A stretch of 25,230 nt of DNA from NCBI GenBank assembly GCA_001970955.1, contig MPUH01001047.1, positions 1 through 25,230 of the forward strand. Direction: 5' to 3'. Under the pieces are notes generated by a model, which worked only from the letters and a program-made list of their open reading frames with translations, was not told where the DNA came from and searched no databases. The position numbers and the translations under genes are program-made. The DNA comes from Stentor coeruleus. Its lineage: Eukaryota > Ciliophora > Heterotrichea > Heterotrichida > Stentoridae. Of this stretch, positions 1-9,702 are shown one piece after another. How positions within the stretch are numbered: the stretch's first letter is position 1; each line of letters opens with the position of its first letter.

Positions 1-210
1 ATTGTATGGAAGTTTTATAAATGCATAGTCACTAAAAAATGCTCCACGATCTGTGAATACAGCTTCATGTGAGCTTTCATATTCTGAGTAAAAATATCCA
101 CTGACCCCGTGATAGTTATTTCCTGAATAGTCAGTAACAACAGGGCCATAATTCGAACCAAGTCTATATTCCAAGATTTTATTTGCGGCGACTAAGAATA
201 GAAGAAACAT
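1..210 (-). CDS. Partial secreted protein, LamG/concanavalin A-like N-terminus
   Basis: The minus strand is open from an ATG at 210 to the left edge, giving 70 codons without a stop; the C-terminal part lies outside the window. The first residues (MFLLFLVAAN) form a short hydrophobic segment that fits a signal peptide. The stretch after it contains VVTDYSGNNYHGVSG, which resembles the D-x-SGN-x-x-HG motif near the start of LamG/concanavalin A-like jelly-roll domains in secreted or surface proteins. Codon use looks like real coding sequence. The role is inferred as extracellular or cell-surface binding; ligand and enzymatic activity are unknown. No intron is seen in the visible part. Confidence 0.55.
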   Translation of the reverse strand, partial: MFLLFLVAANKILEYRLGSNYGPVVTDYSGNNYHGVSGYFYSEYESSHEAVFTDRGAFFSDYAFIKLPYN

Positions 211-1605
211 TATTAAACCTTTATTATTATAATCAAAAAAAATATGTTCAAGATGTATAATAATTATGAGTTTTATAAAGCTATTAAGAATATGAATAAA
301 TTTTACCTACTTAGAGTTGAAATTATGTTGACCTATGAATTTTCAGCACATTAATCGGTTTACCTGCTTGAATATAGAGGATAATGTGATTAACTGATAG
401 AAATAAAATAATACTAAAAAAATCATATTTTGCTTGAGGGTTTTAGATGCAAGAGCCAGCTTAACATAAAATTATTTTATTATTTACTGGGAATATGTTC
501 AATAATTTTAAAGTATTGGCCAATAAAGTTTTGATTTTATTATTCGCTTAGTCAGCTATTTATGTATTTCTATAAAAACCTATGAATAATATCTAAATAT
601 TTCAACTGTTATCAGAGAGTTCAAGAAATTTAAAATTCTATTTTAATGATACTTTTAGAAATTGTTATCTACCTGACATGTGGGAAATAGATAAACTCTT
701 ACTCTTAAAAATAAATATAATAGATTTTAATATTATAATCTAAATCTGAATTTCTCATCTGAGACAAAAGAAAATCTAAGAATTATTTTAAGAGAAAGTT
801 GATAATTCAACTTACAAATAAAATATCAAAATTTTTAACCGAAAATTTGGTAGAGAAATGAATATTAGTTTATTTCTAGCTCTTCTGTTTACCGTAAAAA
901 AAAATTCTAATAAGAATTAGAATTTATATGCAATCTTTTATATTCCCAGATATGGTTTTAAATAACTCAAAATAACTTGTTTTAAATACTCCCCAAAACA
1001 CAAAAAATGAGTTTTTAGAGTTAATAAAGAAAAGATTAACTGAAGTGGTTGCAAATTTGGATTATTATTTAAAGATCTATATTAAATCTCAAAGCTACCA
1101 ACTGAATTATTATAAGATAAATAATTAGTCAATAATCAAATTAAAGCACTTCAATTATTTGTTTTTAAGTTAAGAGTTATAATTTCATAGTTTATTGAAT
1201 AAAAAAACCCCAAAAAATTCACTATGATAATAAGAAATATTACATAAACACCTCAAAAAATTCTAAAACAAAATTCCCATAATACATATTAAATTACTGC
1301 ACCAACTAAAAAAGCCAAAATAATTTTCCATAAAAAATCACCCTATACCAATCTTATAAACTAAATAAACCCACAACATATACTTACAACCACCTAAATC
1401 TAATCCACAAAATCCATAACCCACATTATAATCTTCCCAAAAAATAAACATTAAACAATAATAATCTTCCATCTTATCTCATCTTTCTAATCCCATCATC
1501 CTAAAACCCACAATTTTATTCATTTTCCAAAAAACCTCAATTTTTCATCATACTCAAATCAAAGCCTCATAATCTCATGCAAAACCCTCATACAAATCAT
1601 AAAAC
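211..1605. other. Intergenic gap between divergent genes
   Basis: No gene is supported here. Only short chance-like reading frames occur, such as 36 codons from an ATG at 244 (+) and a 20-codon frame from 856 (+) with a hydrophobic start. The left two thirds is plain AT-rich sequence. From about 1200 to 1605 the plus strand becomes strongly C/A-rich and G-poor, the arm that precedes the Kelch gene and presumably holds its promoter. Confidence 0.6.
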
Positions 1606-3822
1606 ATGGAACTTTCTCGTCACTGGGAAAAAGTCGAACTTATAGGCGACATCTTCGCAGCTCGTACAGGGCATACAATGGTCTCAGACAACTCATTTAT
1701 CTGGTTATTCGGTGGTACAGATGGTGTAACCCGCAAAAATGATATCTTTCGCTTTGACATCGTCTCCGAACTCTGGCAAGGTATTATCCCAGAAGGTCCT
1801 CCTCCAAGTCCTCGTTCAGGTTCCCAAGCTGTAATAATCGACAACATAATCTATTTCTTTGGAGGTTATACAAAGAAAAACGGTGATTATTTCAATGATC
1901 TTTATGCTTTCAATACATTAAATTCCGAATGGTCTTGTATCCAATTTCAACCTTCAGATTATGTTCCAAGTAAACGTACTGATCATACTTTATGCTCATA
2001 TAAATCATTATTCTATCTATTTGCTGGGTATAATGGAAGTACTCGTTTTAATGATATTCAAGTATACAATCCTGAAGAAAAAACCTGGAAAGAAATCAAT
2101 ACAAATAATCCTCCAGAAACAAGATTTGGTCATACAGCAGTGACTTATAAAGATAAAATGATAATATTTGGAGGATGGAATGGACATAATACCCTTAATG
2201 ATATGTGGACTTTCTCATATACAACAAAACAATGGAATAAACTTTTAAGTACAGGATATGTATATCCAAGATATAGACATTCAGCAGTTATTTATGGTAG
2301 TTCAATGTTTATATTCGGTGGGGTTAATAAAGAACAATTAAGATTTGATGATTTAGTTGAGTTTAATATCCATGAATCTCATTATACAAAACTTACAGCA
2401 CAAGGAGCTTGTCCTAGTGCACGAACTTTTCATAAAGCATGTATGGTTGATAATTGTATGTATATAGTTGGGGGTTTTGATGGATTAAGGAAAAATGATG
2501 TTTATAGAATTAACCTTCAAGAAGATAGTCCTGAAGATGATTTAGAAACTAATCCATTAGCTGTAACTAAAGATGTTGAAGAAGATTTATTATGTTGGAA
2601 AGAAATAAAGTTTACAGGAAAAACATATTCAGCAAGAACTGGGCATACATCCGTGCAAATTGCTTGTAAAATTTATGTTTTTGGAGGTACAGATGAGACA
2701 ACTAGAAGAAATGATCTTCATTGTTATGATATGATGAGTAATTGTTGGAGTCAAGTTGAAACCCAAGGAATGGTCCCAACACCAAGATCAGGGGCAAAAG
2801 GTGTAGCATGTGGGAACTCTTTTTATCTTTTTGGTGGGTATACAAGAAAAGATGGGGTTTATTATAATGATTTATATAGATTTGATACAGCAAGTGGGGT
2901 ATGGACTAAATTGTTTTGTACAGGTGAAGCTCCATCTATAAGAACTGATCATACAGCTGTGCTTTATGAAAATGCTATATACATTTTTGGTGGATATGAT
3001 GGGAAGACTAGGTTTAATGATCTTAAAGCTTGTAAACTTGAAAACTTTGAATGGGTTGCATTACCTGAAGTAGGTGTTCAGCCTTTACCTCGTTTTGGTC
3101 ATACAGCTGTAGTTTATAATCATTCTATGTATGTATTTGGTGGATGGGATGGTCATGAAACACTTGAAGATTTATATCAATATTCATTTACTACAAATAT
3201 ATGGTATGAACTTAGAAGAACTCTTGGGATAAAACCAAGTCCTAGATATAGGCATTCTTGTGTTGTATTTAATGGAAGCCTTTTTATATTTGGTGGGGTT
3301 GATAAATCACAGAAAAGATTTAATGATTTACATGAGTTTAATATACAACATAAAGAATGGAGCTTTAAAAATACTGGTGGGGAAATCCCTTCACAAAGGA
3401 CTTTTCATACGGCTCTTGCTCATGAAAATTGCATGTTTATACTTGGAGGATTTGATGGTAAAAGACAAAATGATCTTTATGTTATAAAATTATTATGTGA
3501 AGATTCTGATATTTTTAGTAGAACCAGCTCGAGTATTTCTTCACTTTATGATCTTGAAGATAATTATTCTGGGGATGCAGTTTGTCAGGAGTTGACGAAA
3601 CAGAATTTTATATTGAAACAACAGGAAAAGGAATTGAGGAAAAGATTGGAAGTGGAGAAAAAGAGGAATTTTTGTAAAAGCTGTGGAGAAAAACCTATTA
3701 ATACAGTGCTGCTTGAATGTGCCCATTTTGTCTTGTGTGAAAGCTGTGCGAAAAGCTTGAAGAATTGCTTTATTTGTAAAAAAGATATTGTGAAGATCGT
3801 AGTTACGTATACTAGTTTATAG
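1606..3822 (+). CDS. Double six-blade Kelch-repeat protein with C-terminal RING finger
   Basis: This 738-aa intronless gene is a candidate E3 ubiquitin ligase whose Kelch propellers would bind substrate. Twelve Kelch repeats are visible, each with an R-x-x-H/S motif followed by a GG pair. The motif arginines lie near residues 20, 70, 124, 173, 222 and 273, then 344, 394, 446, 496, 547 and 598, so the second six-blade set repeats the first at an offset of about 324 residues. A charged, likely coiled-coil segment (about 660-688) leads to a C3HC4-type RING with C690, C693, C705, H707, C712, C715, C721 and C724. The start is the first ATG after a C-rich, G-poor leader. The ligase role is inferred from the RING; the substrate is unknown. 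The first 80 or so codons are richer in C than the rest, continuing the upstream composition. Confidence 0.9.
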   Translation: MELSRHWEKVELIGDIFAARTGHTMVSDNSFIWLFGGTDGVTRKNDIFRFDIVSELWQGIIPEGPPPSPRSGSQAVIIDNIIYFFGGYTKKNGDYFNDLYAFNTLNSEWSCIQFQPSDYVPSKRTDHTLCSYKSLFYLFAGYNGSTRFNDIQVYNPEEKTWKEINTNNPPETRFGHTAVTYKDKMIIFGGWNGHNTLNDMWTFSYTTKQWNKLLSTGYVYPRYRHSAVIYGSSMFIFGGVNKEQLRFDDLVEFNIHESHYTKLTAQGACPSARTFHKACMVDNCMYIVGGFDGLRKNDVYRINLQEDSPEDDLETNPLAVTKDVEEDLLCWKEIKFTGKTYSARTGHTSVQIACKIYVFGGTDETTRRNDLHCYDMMSNCWSQVETQGMVPTPRSGAKGVACGNSFYLFGGYTRKDGVYYNDLYRFDTASGVWTKLFCTGEAPSIRTDHTAVLYENAIYIFGGYDGKTRFNDLKACKLENFEWVALPEVGVQPLPRFGHTAVVYNHSMYVFGGWDGHETLEDLYQYSFTTNIWYELRRTLGIKPSPRYRHSCVVFNGSLFIFGGVDKSQKRFNDLHEFNIQHKEWSFKNTGGEIPSQRTFHTALAHENCMFILGGFDGKRQNDLYVIKLLCEDSDIFSRTSSSISSLYDLEDNYSGDAVCQELTKQNFILKQQEKELRKRLEVEKKRNFCKSCGEKPINTVLLECAHFVLCESCAKSLKNCFICKKDIVKIVVTYTSL

Positions 3823-4414
3823 ATTAATTGGGTTATTTGTTTGGAGTTTTTTTGAGGAGGTTTTTAGGGGAAGTTTTAGTGATTTTTAGATTTAAGAATG
3901 GAATGGAATGTATATGGGAAAAAGCGTATTTTTAGGTTTTTAATTGAAAGAAAGGATTATTGAATAATGCTGTATAGTTTTATTAAAGGTTTGAATTTAT
4001 AGTTTTTAGTATCGAGTTCATATAATACTAAAAGCTTTATTCTGTTTATAATAGGATTTGAAAGATTTTTGGTTATTGTTTATAGATATTGGGTTTTTTA
4101 AGTTTTTGTATGAAAAATACACTGAATGAGGTAATTTCTTTTATTTTCAGACCATCCGGTAGCGATTTCATAACATGACGTTGGGCTTAATAATCTCAAG
4201 AACTAGTTAAATTATATATGAGTATATTTTTATGCTTTAATAGCCTTGAAACAAATGAAATACTACATAAAAAGTTTCTCATTCCACAAAATGTTTAATT
4301 TATTATGGTTGTTAAAAAATCTAGTAAATAAATTTACCAAAATCTAACCCAATAACCCATCAAAGTATCCAAATTTATCAAAAAACACTATCTTATATCA
4401 AAACTTTATCAAAA
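3823..4414. other. Intergenic gap with a possible gene relic
   Basis: The first part (to about 4100) is G/T-rich on the plus strand and the last 90 bases are C/A-rich, the flank pattern seen across the window. Between them, about 4150-4210, a more GC-balanced island reads DHPVAIS, a stop, then HDVGLNNLKN in one plus-strand frame. This may be a relic of a coding sequence. No intact gene is supported. Confidence 0.4.
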
Positions 4415-4705
4415 ATGCAAATAAATATGAAAAGGTTAATATTTTGCTGCTTTCAAGATGAAGAGAAACAGAATGAAACCGACCTTAAATCAACAAACAT
4501 AGAATCAGAACTGTCTTATGTAGAAAAAATCAATCAAGTTAAAGAAATAATAAGAAAATCAATTGAAGAATCTAAAGCTCAGAGAATCGCCCCAAGAAAA
4601 AAATCAGAAGTGGTTTTATCAGTAGAAAGAATTCCGGTTTATGAGTTAAAAAAAGGCCAGTTGCGAGTTAAAAACGAATCTAAAGAAATCATATACACCA
4701 ATTAA
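4415..4705 (+). CDS. Small hypothetical protein (96 aa)
   Basis: I do not recognise this protein. It has 96 residues, begins MQINMKRLIFCCFQ and is then rich in Glu, Lys, Asn and Ser; the middle (about 33-58) could be a charged helix. An internal Met at residue 5 is an equally possible start, and the CC pair near the N-terminus could be lipid-modified, although that is speculation. Support for a real gene comes from the C-rich, G-poor leader directly before it and the G/T-rich stretch after it, as for the recognisable genes here. No membrane segment or known domain is visible. It may be a fast-evolving lineage-specific protein. Confidence 0.55.
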   Translation: MQINMKRLIFCCFQDEEKQNETDLKSTNIESELSYVEKINQVKEIIRKSIEESKAQRIAPRKKSEVVLSVERIPVYELKKGQLRVKNESKEIIYTN

Positions 4706-5461
4706 TCAAAATACTGATATTTAAACTTATAGTATTTCTTTCATAAAAAGATTCTTTAGAAATAGAATCACGTTTTAAAGCATTTTATTGAATAGGTTTA
4801 TATTTTTGATATGCTGTTTATGTATGATTTTTATGTGTAATGATTAATAACTAAAGTTTAGAGATTAGTTTTATAGAAAAAAATTGGGTTTAAAATTTTG
4901 GGAATAATAAAAGTTTTTAGGGTGGGTTTTGGTAGAAGGTATAGTTTTTATAAAAATGCTAATTAGGAAATGAAGCGAAATATGAAAGATTGTGATTTAG
5001 ATCAGGAAGAATTTACTTTTATTGCTGCAACCATCAGGTTTGAAAGCTTTCTTATTAAAGTATTTAGAAAATATTATGCTTTGTAAACCAAGAAATGGAC
5101 GAATATGTTTTCAATGAATGTTTGGGGTTTTTTAAGATTCCACAATATTACCTTTAGCATATTTCCCATTTTATCCAAAACCTACAAATCACAACTTTCC
5201 CATTTAATAATAACCTCTACCCTCATTTTTTTCACATTAAATCTTCCTTTATTAATCTAAATCCTAAATCATCAATCTCTTCTATTTTTATTCCTCTAAG
5301 ATTCCTCTTGTCTTCCCTACAAAATCTTTTTTTCTCCTAAAATTTCCACCTTCCTCCAAATCCTATCTCAGCATCCCTAATTTTTATCATACCTTCATAT
5401 TCTTTAAAAAGTCTATGACAAATTTAATCATTACAAAATAATATTATAAATTTAAATTCGC
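4706..5461. other. Intergenic gap with a sharp G-to-C composition switch
   Basis: The left part is G/T-rich (about 4870-4950 and around 5115) and flips near 5135 to a long C/A/T-rich, G-poor stretch reaching 5455. A short plus-strand frame (4970-5086, 38 codons) is the only coding-like sequence, and I do not call it a gene. Confidence 0.5.
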
Positions 5462-6328
5462 ATGACTATTAGAATCAATTTATCATGTTATTACTCTTAA
5501 AGACCTAGAACAAGTGTTTCTAACCTTAGAAGAATTTTTCTCAGTAATTAATAACAAAGCCAGTTCAGTAAACTTCAAATCTTATTCTGAGAAACTCTTA
5601 TTAAAAAACTATAAAACTTATATACGGTATATCTTAAAAACAAAGATAATGTCTTAATCTTTCTTGTTGATGATGACCTGGCTATAATAGCATCAGCAGT
5701 AGATTTTATGTTTAAAATGAAATCTCAAACTAAAGGAAAACTCAAAATCTCTAAAGGAATAATCATAGAAAAGAATTTTCTAAAGTTATAAACGAAATTA
5801 TTGAAGTTGCTAAAGGAAAAATAGTATAAAGCAATACTGAATTTATTTATGTAGACAAGGAGTATATGAAATAGTTAAATTGAAATGGAAATGGATATTA
5901 TTTGAATAGCAGCGTTTCAAGAAAGATTACTTATGACAATTACTGGGAAAAATAGATAAATCCACAGATTTTCCAAAACTCTTGTAGATCTCATGTATCA
6001 AGATTATCAATTCAACATTTGAAGAAATAGTGAGAAGACTTTGCAAGTTGAAGTTGAATTCTCTAATGATTTTACTAAAGAAAAACTCAGAAATATTATA
6101 AATATATTCAGGTATTTAGAAGAGTATTTAGCTAGATATCCACTTATAAATCTTCTGATTAAAACTTATTAAGATTAGAGAATGAGATGAAATTATGGAA
6201 AATTTTAATATAATGAGAATCAGATCGCCATAGTTTTGAATACATATAGAATGAGAAGATTTAAGAAAAAACTACAGAATGTTATGAAGAAAGCGATAGG
6301 GATGGATTCAAACATGATGATGGCTTAA
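5462..6328 (+). pseudogene. Decayed protein-coding gene, family not recognised
   Basis: Coding-like protein sequence continues through this stretch but jumps between frames and is broken by stops. Readable pieces include ITLKDLEQVFLTLEEFF (from about 5490), DNVLIFLVDDDLAIIASAV (from about 5647), EVAKGKIV followed by a TAA (about 5805), then TAG and TGA breaks, FTKEKLRNIINIFRYLEEYL (about 6070) and LNTYRMRRFKKKLQNVMKKA (about 6236). At least two frame changes can be explained by one missing base in an A run (about 5630) and one in a T run (about 5777). A C-rich leader ends just before the likely ATG at 5462, as for live genes. The multiple nonsense codons make pure sequencing error unlikely. 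The ancestral function is unknown. Confidence 0.6.
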
Positions 6329-6373
6329 ATATCTAGTGTAAAAAATATGTGATTAGTTTATATTTAGGACATA

Positions 6374-6820
6374 TTAGAATCCAGATGTAATGTTAATTGA
6401 AGATCCAATAGCTTCTAAAGGAGAACTGTTAAAGCTGTAAGCTTTTTGACTTGTATAGTCAATTGTTTTCCTGAATTGGGTTCTGTTTCCTTGTCGTGAT
6501 TCCTTTTGTATGCTCTGAAAGAACTCTAAATTGTGCAATGTAAGTCTTACATTCAATTTTTTATAAACAGTACTATGTGGCAAGTAACTAACTCTTGTTT
6601 TCTTAGGTTTTTTCATATCATCAGTTAAGTGATGTGGAGGAAGTTTAACTGAATGATGAGCTTGAGGTCTATAAAATGTTGGAGTATTAACTTGTATTCT
6701 AAATAACTTACTTGATTGATCTCTTATACCAACAGGAGATGCTGTTCTAAGTGTTTTTTTCCTCATAGTTTGTCTGGGTGAAGCTGTTTTTTTTTGGTAG
6801 ACTACCTTGATTGGTTCCAT
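6374..6820 (-). CDS. Basic hypothetical protein (148 aa)
   Basis: This 148-residue protein is rich in Lys, Arg, Ser, Thr and His, with no membrane segment and no domain I recognise. Short motifs with proline next to basic residues recur (ASPRQT, TASPVG, KKPKKTR), as in disordered cytoskeleton- or nucleic-acid-associated proteins, but this does not identify a function. The start at 6820 is well defined because an in-frame TGA lies immediately upstream of the ATG. It sits only 44 nt downstream of the next minus-strand gene, so the two may share transcription, or this one must have a very short promoter. The decayed gene ends about 45 nt beyond its stop. Confidence 0.6.
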   Translation of the reverse strand: MEPIKVVYQKKTASPRQTMRKKTLRTASPVGIRDQSSKLFRIQVNTPTFYRPQAHHSVKLPPHHLTDDMKKPKKTRVSYLPHSTVYKKLNVRLTLHNLEFFQSIQKESRQGNRTQFRKTIDYTSQKAYSFNSSPLEAIGSSINITSGF

Positions 6821-6864
6821 TCAATAAATTATTATATACTTTTATCCTATAATATATCTTTACA

Positions 6865-7494
6865 CTAATGCTCATTTTCGTTTTCCCATCCTGTCAAATT
6901 AGTTTGCTTCCTAAAAGTTTTCCTATACAATTTACTATTAACTTTTTTCCTCAAAGTTACTTCCTCACTTTCTTTATCCAACATAAATTTTACAGTACCC
7001 GAATTATTATTTTTTGATTTGTATTCATCATATAAAAATGCTTGTTGACTTTGATTCCTTCTATGTTGCATTTTAGGTATTTTATACAAGTTTTTCTGAC
7101 TGTTTTTAGAAATTTCGCATGGGTTTTTGACTGGGATTTCAAAATGCAAGTTTTTTTTTGTTGCATTTTGTGATGAAGAAAATCCAGATAATAGTTGATT
7201 ATTGGGTTTTTTAGGTGTGTATGTATTTTTAAGCCCATCTCTAAAGGTTTTTACATCAAAAAACATAGTTTTTATTGGCAAAGTGTTTTTTTTTGATTCA
7301 AGGCTGTTGAATCGCCCGGATTTCGGCCTGGGTTTTATTGGGAGGACTTTTTTTGTTATAACTTTCGTGCCGAGGATTATTGTCCGCTTGGATATTCCGA
7401 GCATTTTCCAGAGCTCTTCTTCTCGGGATTTTTTTTTATTAGCGAGAAAAACTTTTTTGTGTATGTTTTCTGAAGGGAAATGAGAATATTTCAT
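6865..7494 (-). CDS. Basic hypothetical protein (209 aa)
   Basis: I do not recognise this protein. It has 209 residues, is strongly basic and rich in Lys, Asn and Ser, and is probably largely disordered. It begins MKYSHFPSENIHKK and has a short charged helical stretch near residues 20-35 (KKKSREEELWKMLG). No signal peptide, membrane segment or catalytic motif is visible. The sequence upstream of its ATG (to the right, 7495-7700) is G/T-rich on the plus strand, so C/A-rich on the coding strand, as for the other genes. It ends in TAG and is followed after 44 nt by another basic minus-strand gene. A single spliced gene is unlikely, since no 15-16 nt GT...AG segment removes the stop. Confidence 0.6.
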   Translation of the reverse strand: MKYSHFPSENIHKKVFLANKKKSREEELWKMLGISKRTIILGTKVITKKVLPIKPRPKSGRFNSLESKKNTLPIKTMFFDVKTFRDGLKNTYTPKKPNNQLLSGFSSSQNATKKNLHFEIPVKNPCEISKNSQKNLYKIPKMQHRRNQSQQAFLYDEYKSKNNNSGTVKFMLDKESEEVTLRKKVNSKLYRKTFRKQTNLTGWENENEH

Positions 7495-8621
7495 TATAAG
7501 TTTAGGTTTTAAAATAAGTAAAAATTGTGTATTCAGTTTGATTTTTCCGAATAAAGGAATTTTTATTGAGAGGAATTATTTGTGGGGTAGTTTTTTCTTG
7601 ATAGGAATTAAAAATTTTGTGGATTTTTTATTTGGGGTTGGTTTTTTTGAATAGGTGTGCGATTATTTATTTTTTAGAATTTTTGTTAGAGATTTTTGTT
7701 ATAGAGAGTGTTTGGTTAATTTTGAATGTGTAAGCTAGAGGATTTTATTGTTTTTTAAAAGATGGTGTATATAAAATAAGATCTTGTCGATTTTTTTGGC
7801 ATTTTTAGTAATGAAATCATATTTTTATTATAATAATTAAGTCCTTGTTGTGTTACATATTTTTTTAATTTTTTTTCTTCAATAAATCATATGTGCTACT
7901 TAAAAAACTGGAAATTATCTTTAAATATAAAAGAAACATTCAAATAAAGTCTAGATGGAAAGAAATAGTCTAGAATATGCTGTTAAGAAAATATAATAAA
8001 TATTTCAAAATTAGAGCTGAAAATTATATTTATGGTCAATAACAATACATAATTAAAATTTACAATAATTTAGGCAAATATTACTATAAATATCTTATAT
8101 TTTACTATAAATAATCATACGTATTGCATAAATTGTGTGTTTTTATTACTAGTAAATTTATTTCAGATATGCAAAATCTCTAAATTATTTATAGGCTATA
8201 TTCTCATTAAATAAATTCCTATGCACTATTTCTCATAATAAACTTTTAAAATAAGTTTAAACAGAAAGGTTTTTCTGATTGAAATAATGGCCTTTGATCA
8301 TTTGATTCTTTTTCATTTCTTTTTATTCTTTTCCCAAAGAATAAAATATTATCTTATCCCATTAATTATAAAACATCTAAATATTACTACGCTCATTATT
8401 TAAATTCTTTTCAGCAAAATCACAGCATAAAAAAACTATATTTTACATCATCTATCTTTAATCCTCTTCATCATACTAAAAAATATCATCCAAAAAACCT
8501 ACGAAATTTTTTTTATTTTTCAAACCTCACCACATCATCCTTTAAAAAAATCCAATTAAAGCCTCATCCGAAAAACCATCTCCTCAAACAAAACGTAATT
8601 TTCCAATGCTAAATCCCTACA
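7495..8621. other. Long intergenic gap
   Basis: No gene is supported. The left end (to about 7700) is G/T-rich, the middle (7780-8400) is very AT-rich and featureless apart from repeated TACTATAAATA near 8090 and 8109, and the right end (about 8450-8600) is C/A-rich. The right arm lies downstream of the phosphatidylserine decarboxylase gene. Confidence 0.55.
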
Positions 8622-9651
8622 TTACTCTAAATCAATAATCCGATTTCCTACTTTCACCCTATCTCCAGGTTGAACCATCCACTTCATATTCTTCGGTCCT
8701 TCAAAAATCAAAACAATAGTCGACCCAGCATTAAACGCTCCGAATTCTTCCCCTTTACTAGCTTTATACTTTAATTCCCTCTGATCAAACTTAACTTTAG
8801 GCCCAGAAAAATTATTAACATTCATCATTAACTCAGGGTCACACTTAACTTTAACATCCCCAACATTAAATGCAGCTACAGCAACATAATGAAGTGCCCC
8901 ATATTTCCATTTACCAAAATACACAACCCTTTCATTTATCGTAAAAATCGTTTTTTTCCTCCATAGATTCCATGAAAACACCCCACATAAATACCCAAAC
9001 AAATGTCTTCTATAAGCAATTTCCCAATCAGCTGGGGCATGAAATCTATGATAATCTCCTGGAGCTAAATATAAAGTTATATAATAAAGCTCGTTTTCTG
9101 TGTTTTGCTTTAAGGAATTTCTATAAGTTTCATATGTAAATTCATTTCCCCCGGTAAGGAAAAGAGTAAAATCGTAATCACTACCTTTTATTGAATCTAA
9201 GGTTTTACCTACAACACCCAATGTGGCAACTTTAGCATCACAAGGGGATACTAAAGCTCCAGGATCGATTTTTCTAACCCCATCTTTGAGTTCTCTGATA
9301 AAAAACTCGTTTAGATTTTGGTACTCGTGAAGAGGTTTTTTGATTTCAGATAAGTCTACTGAGAAGATTGAAGAAAAAGCACCATAAACACTTGGACGCC
9401 AGGTCTCAGGGATTGTTAGTCTGAATGTTTTCCCATAAAGCACTGAGAGATTTCTTGAGATTGAAAGCTTTTTGGATGTTTACCTTCCACTTTGTAGTTG
9501 AGTCGGAGTATTTTACGAATAAAATCATTGCCCCGATGTTACTGTAGAGGAGAATCTTGAAAGTTTTTTTCACGAAATCTTCGTTAGGATATTCTGGTTA
9601 TTTGTTACGCATACGAGTGGATAGCCTTTCGTAGAAATTCTTGAAAAACAT
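8622..9651 (-). CDS. PSD: Phosphatidylserine decarboxylase proenzyme
   Basis: The enzyme converts phosphatidylserine to phosphatidylethanolamine in membranes, typically at the mitochondrial inner membrane. Three exons give 332 aa: 9609-9651, 9484-9593 and 8622-9467, joined over introns of 15 and 16 nt. The splice is supported because it supplies an N-terminus with a hydrophobic segment (about 27-43) and restores the family's region before ETWRPSVYGAF. Catalytic features are visible: SPCDAKV with Asp128, GDYHRFHAPADW with His191 and His194, and the self-cleavage motif AGST with Ser300, which would yield the pyruvoyl group of the small subunit. Length is normal for a eukaryotic type I enzyme. 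An ORF taken from the longest open frame would miss 59 N-terminal residues. The first exon and leader are repeated across an N at 9711, probably an assembly effect. Confidence 0.93.
9468..9483 (-). other. 16-nt intron 2 of the PSD gene
   Basis: On the coding strand it reads GTAAACATCCAAAAAG. Removing it joins ...ACA AAG TGG AAG to CTT TCA ATC and connects the N-terminal exons to the catalytic exon in frame. Retention would shift the frame. Confidence 0.85.
9594..9608 (-). other. 15-nt intron 1 of the PSD gene
   Basis: On the coding strand it reads GTAACAAATAACCAG. Removing it joins CGT ATG C to AA TAT CCT and keeps the frame. If retained, translation stops at an in-frame TAA within it. Confidence 0.85.
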
Positions 9652-9702
9652 TTTATTTGTGTTAATAAAAAAGGGTATTTTAAAGTATTGGGATAATATG
9701 AT
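9616..9702. repeat. Direct repeat, copy 1, left of N at 9711
   Basis: These 87 bases recur identically at 9712-9798 just after the single N at 9711. The repeat includes the PSD start codon. It is most likely two overlapping contig ends joined without merging, rather than a biological duplication. Confidence 0.85.

Noticed and set aside
141..160. GGTTCGAAT on the minus strand, similar to a tRNA B box
   Set aside because: It lies inside the coding sequence of the LamG-like gene and no acceptor stem or A box can be built around it.
244..354. 36-codon plus-strand frame near the left edge
   Set aside because: Length is within chance for AT-rich DNA, there is no leader signature, and composition is low in complexity.
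5462..6328. Alternative genetic code (TAA/TAG as Gln) to rescue the decayed gene
   Set aside because: It would not repair the frame changes, and all neighbouring genes use TAA or TAG as stops.
6821..6867. Fusion of the 209-aa and 148-aa genes through a tiny intron
   Set aside because: The only GT...AG candidates are 17 or 19 nt and start after the TAG stop, so splicing cannot join the frames.
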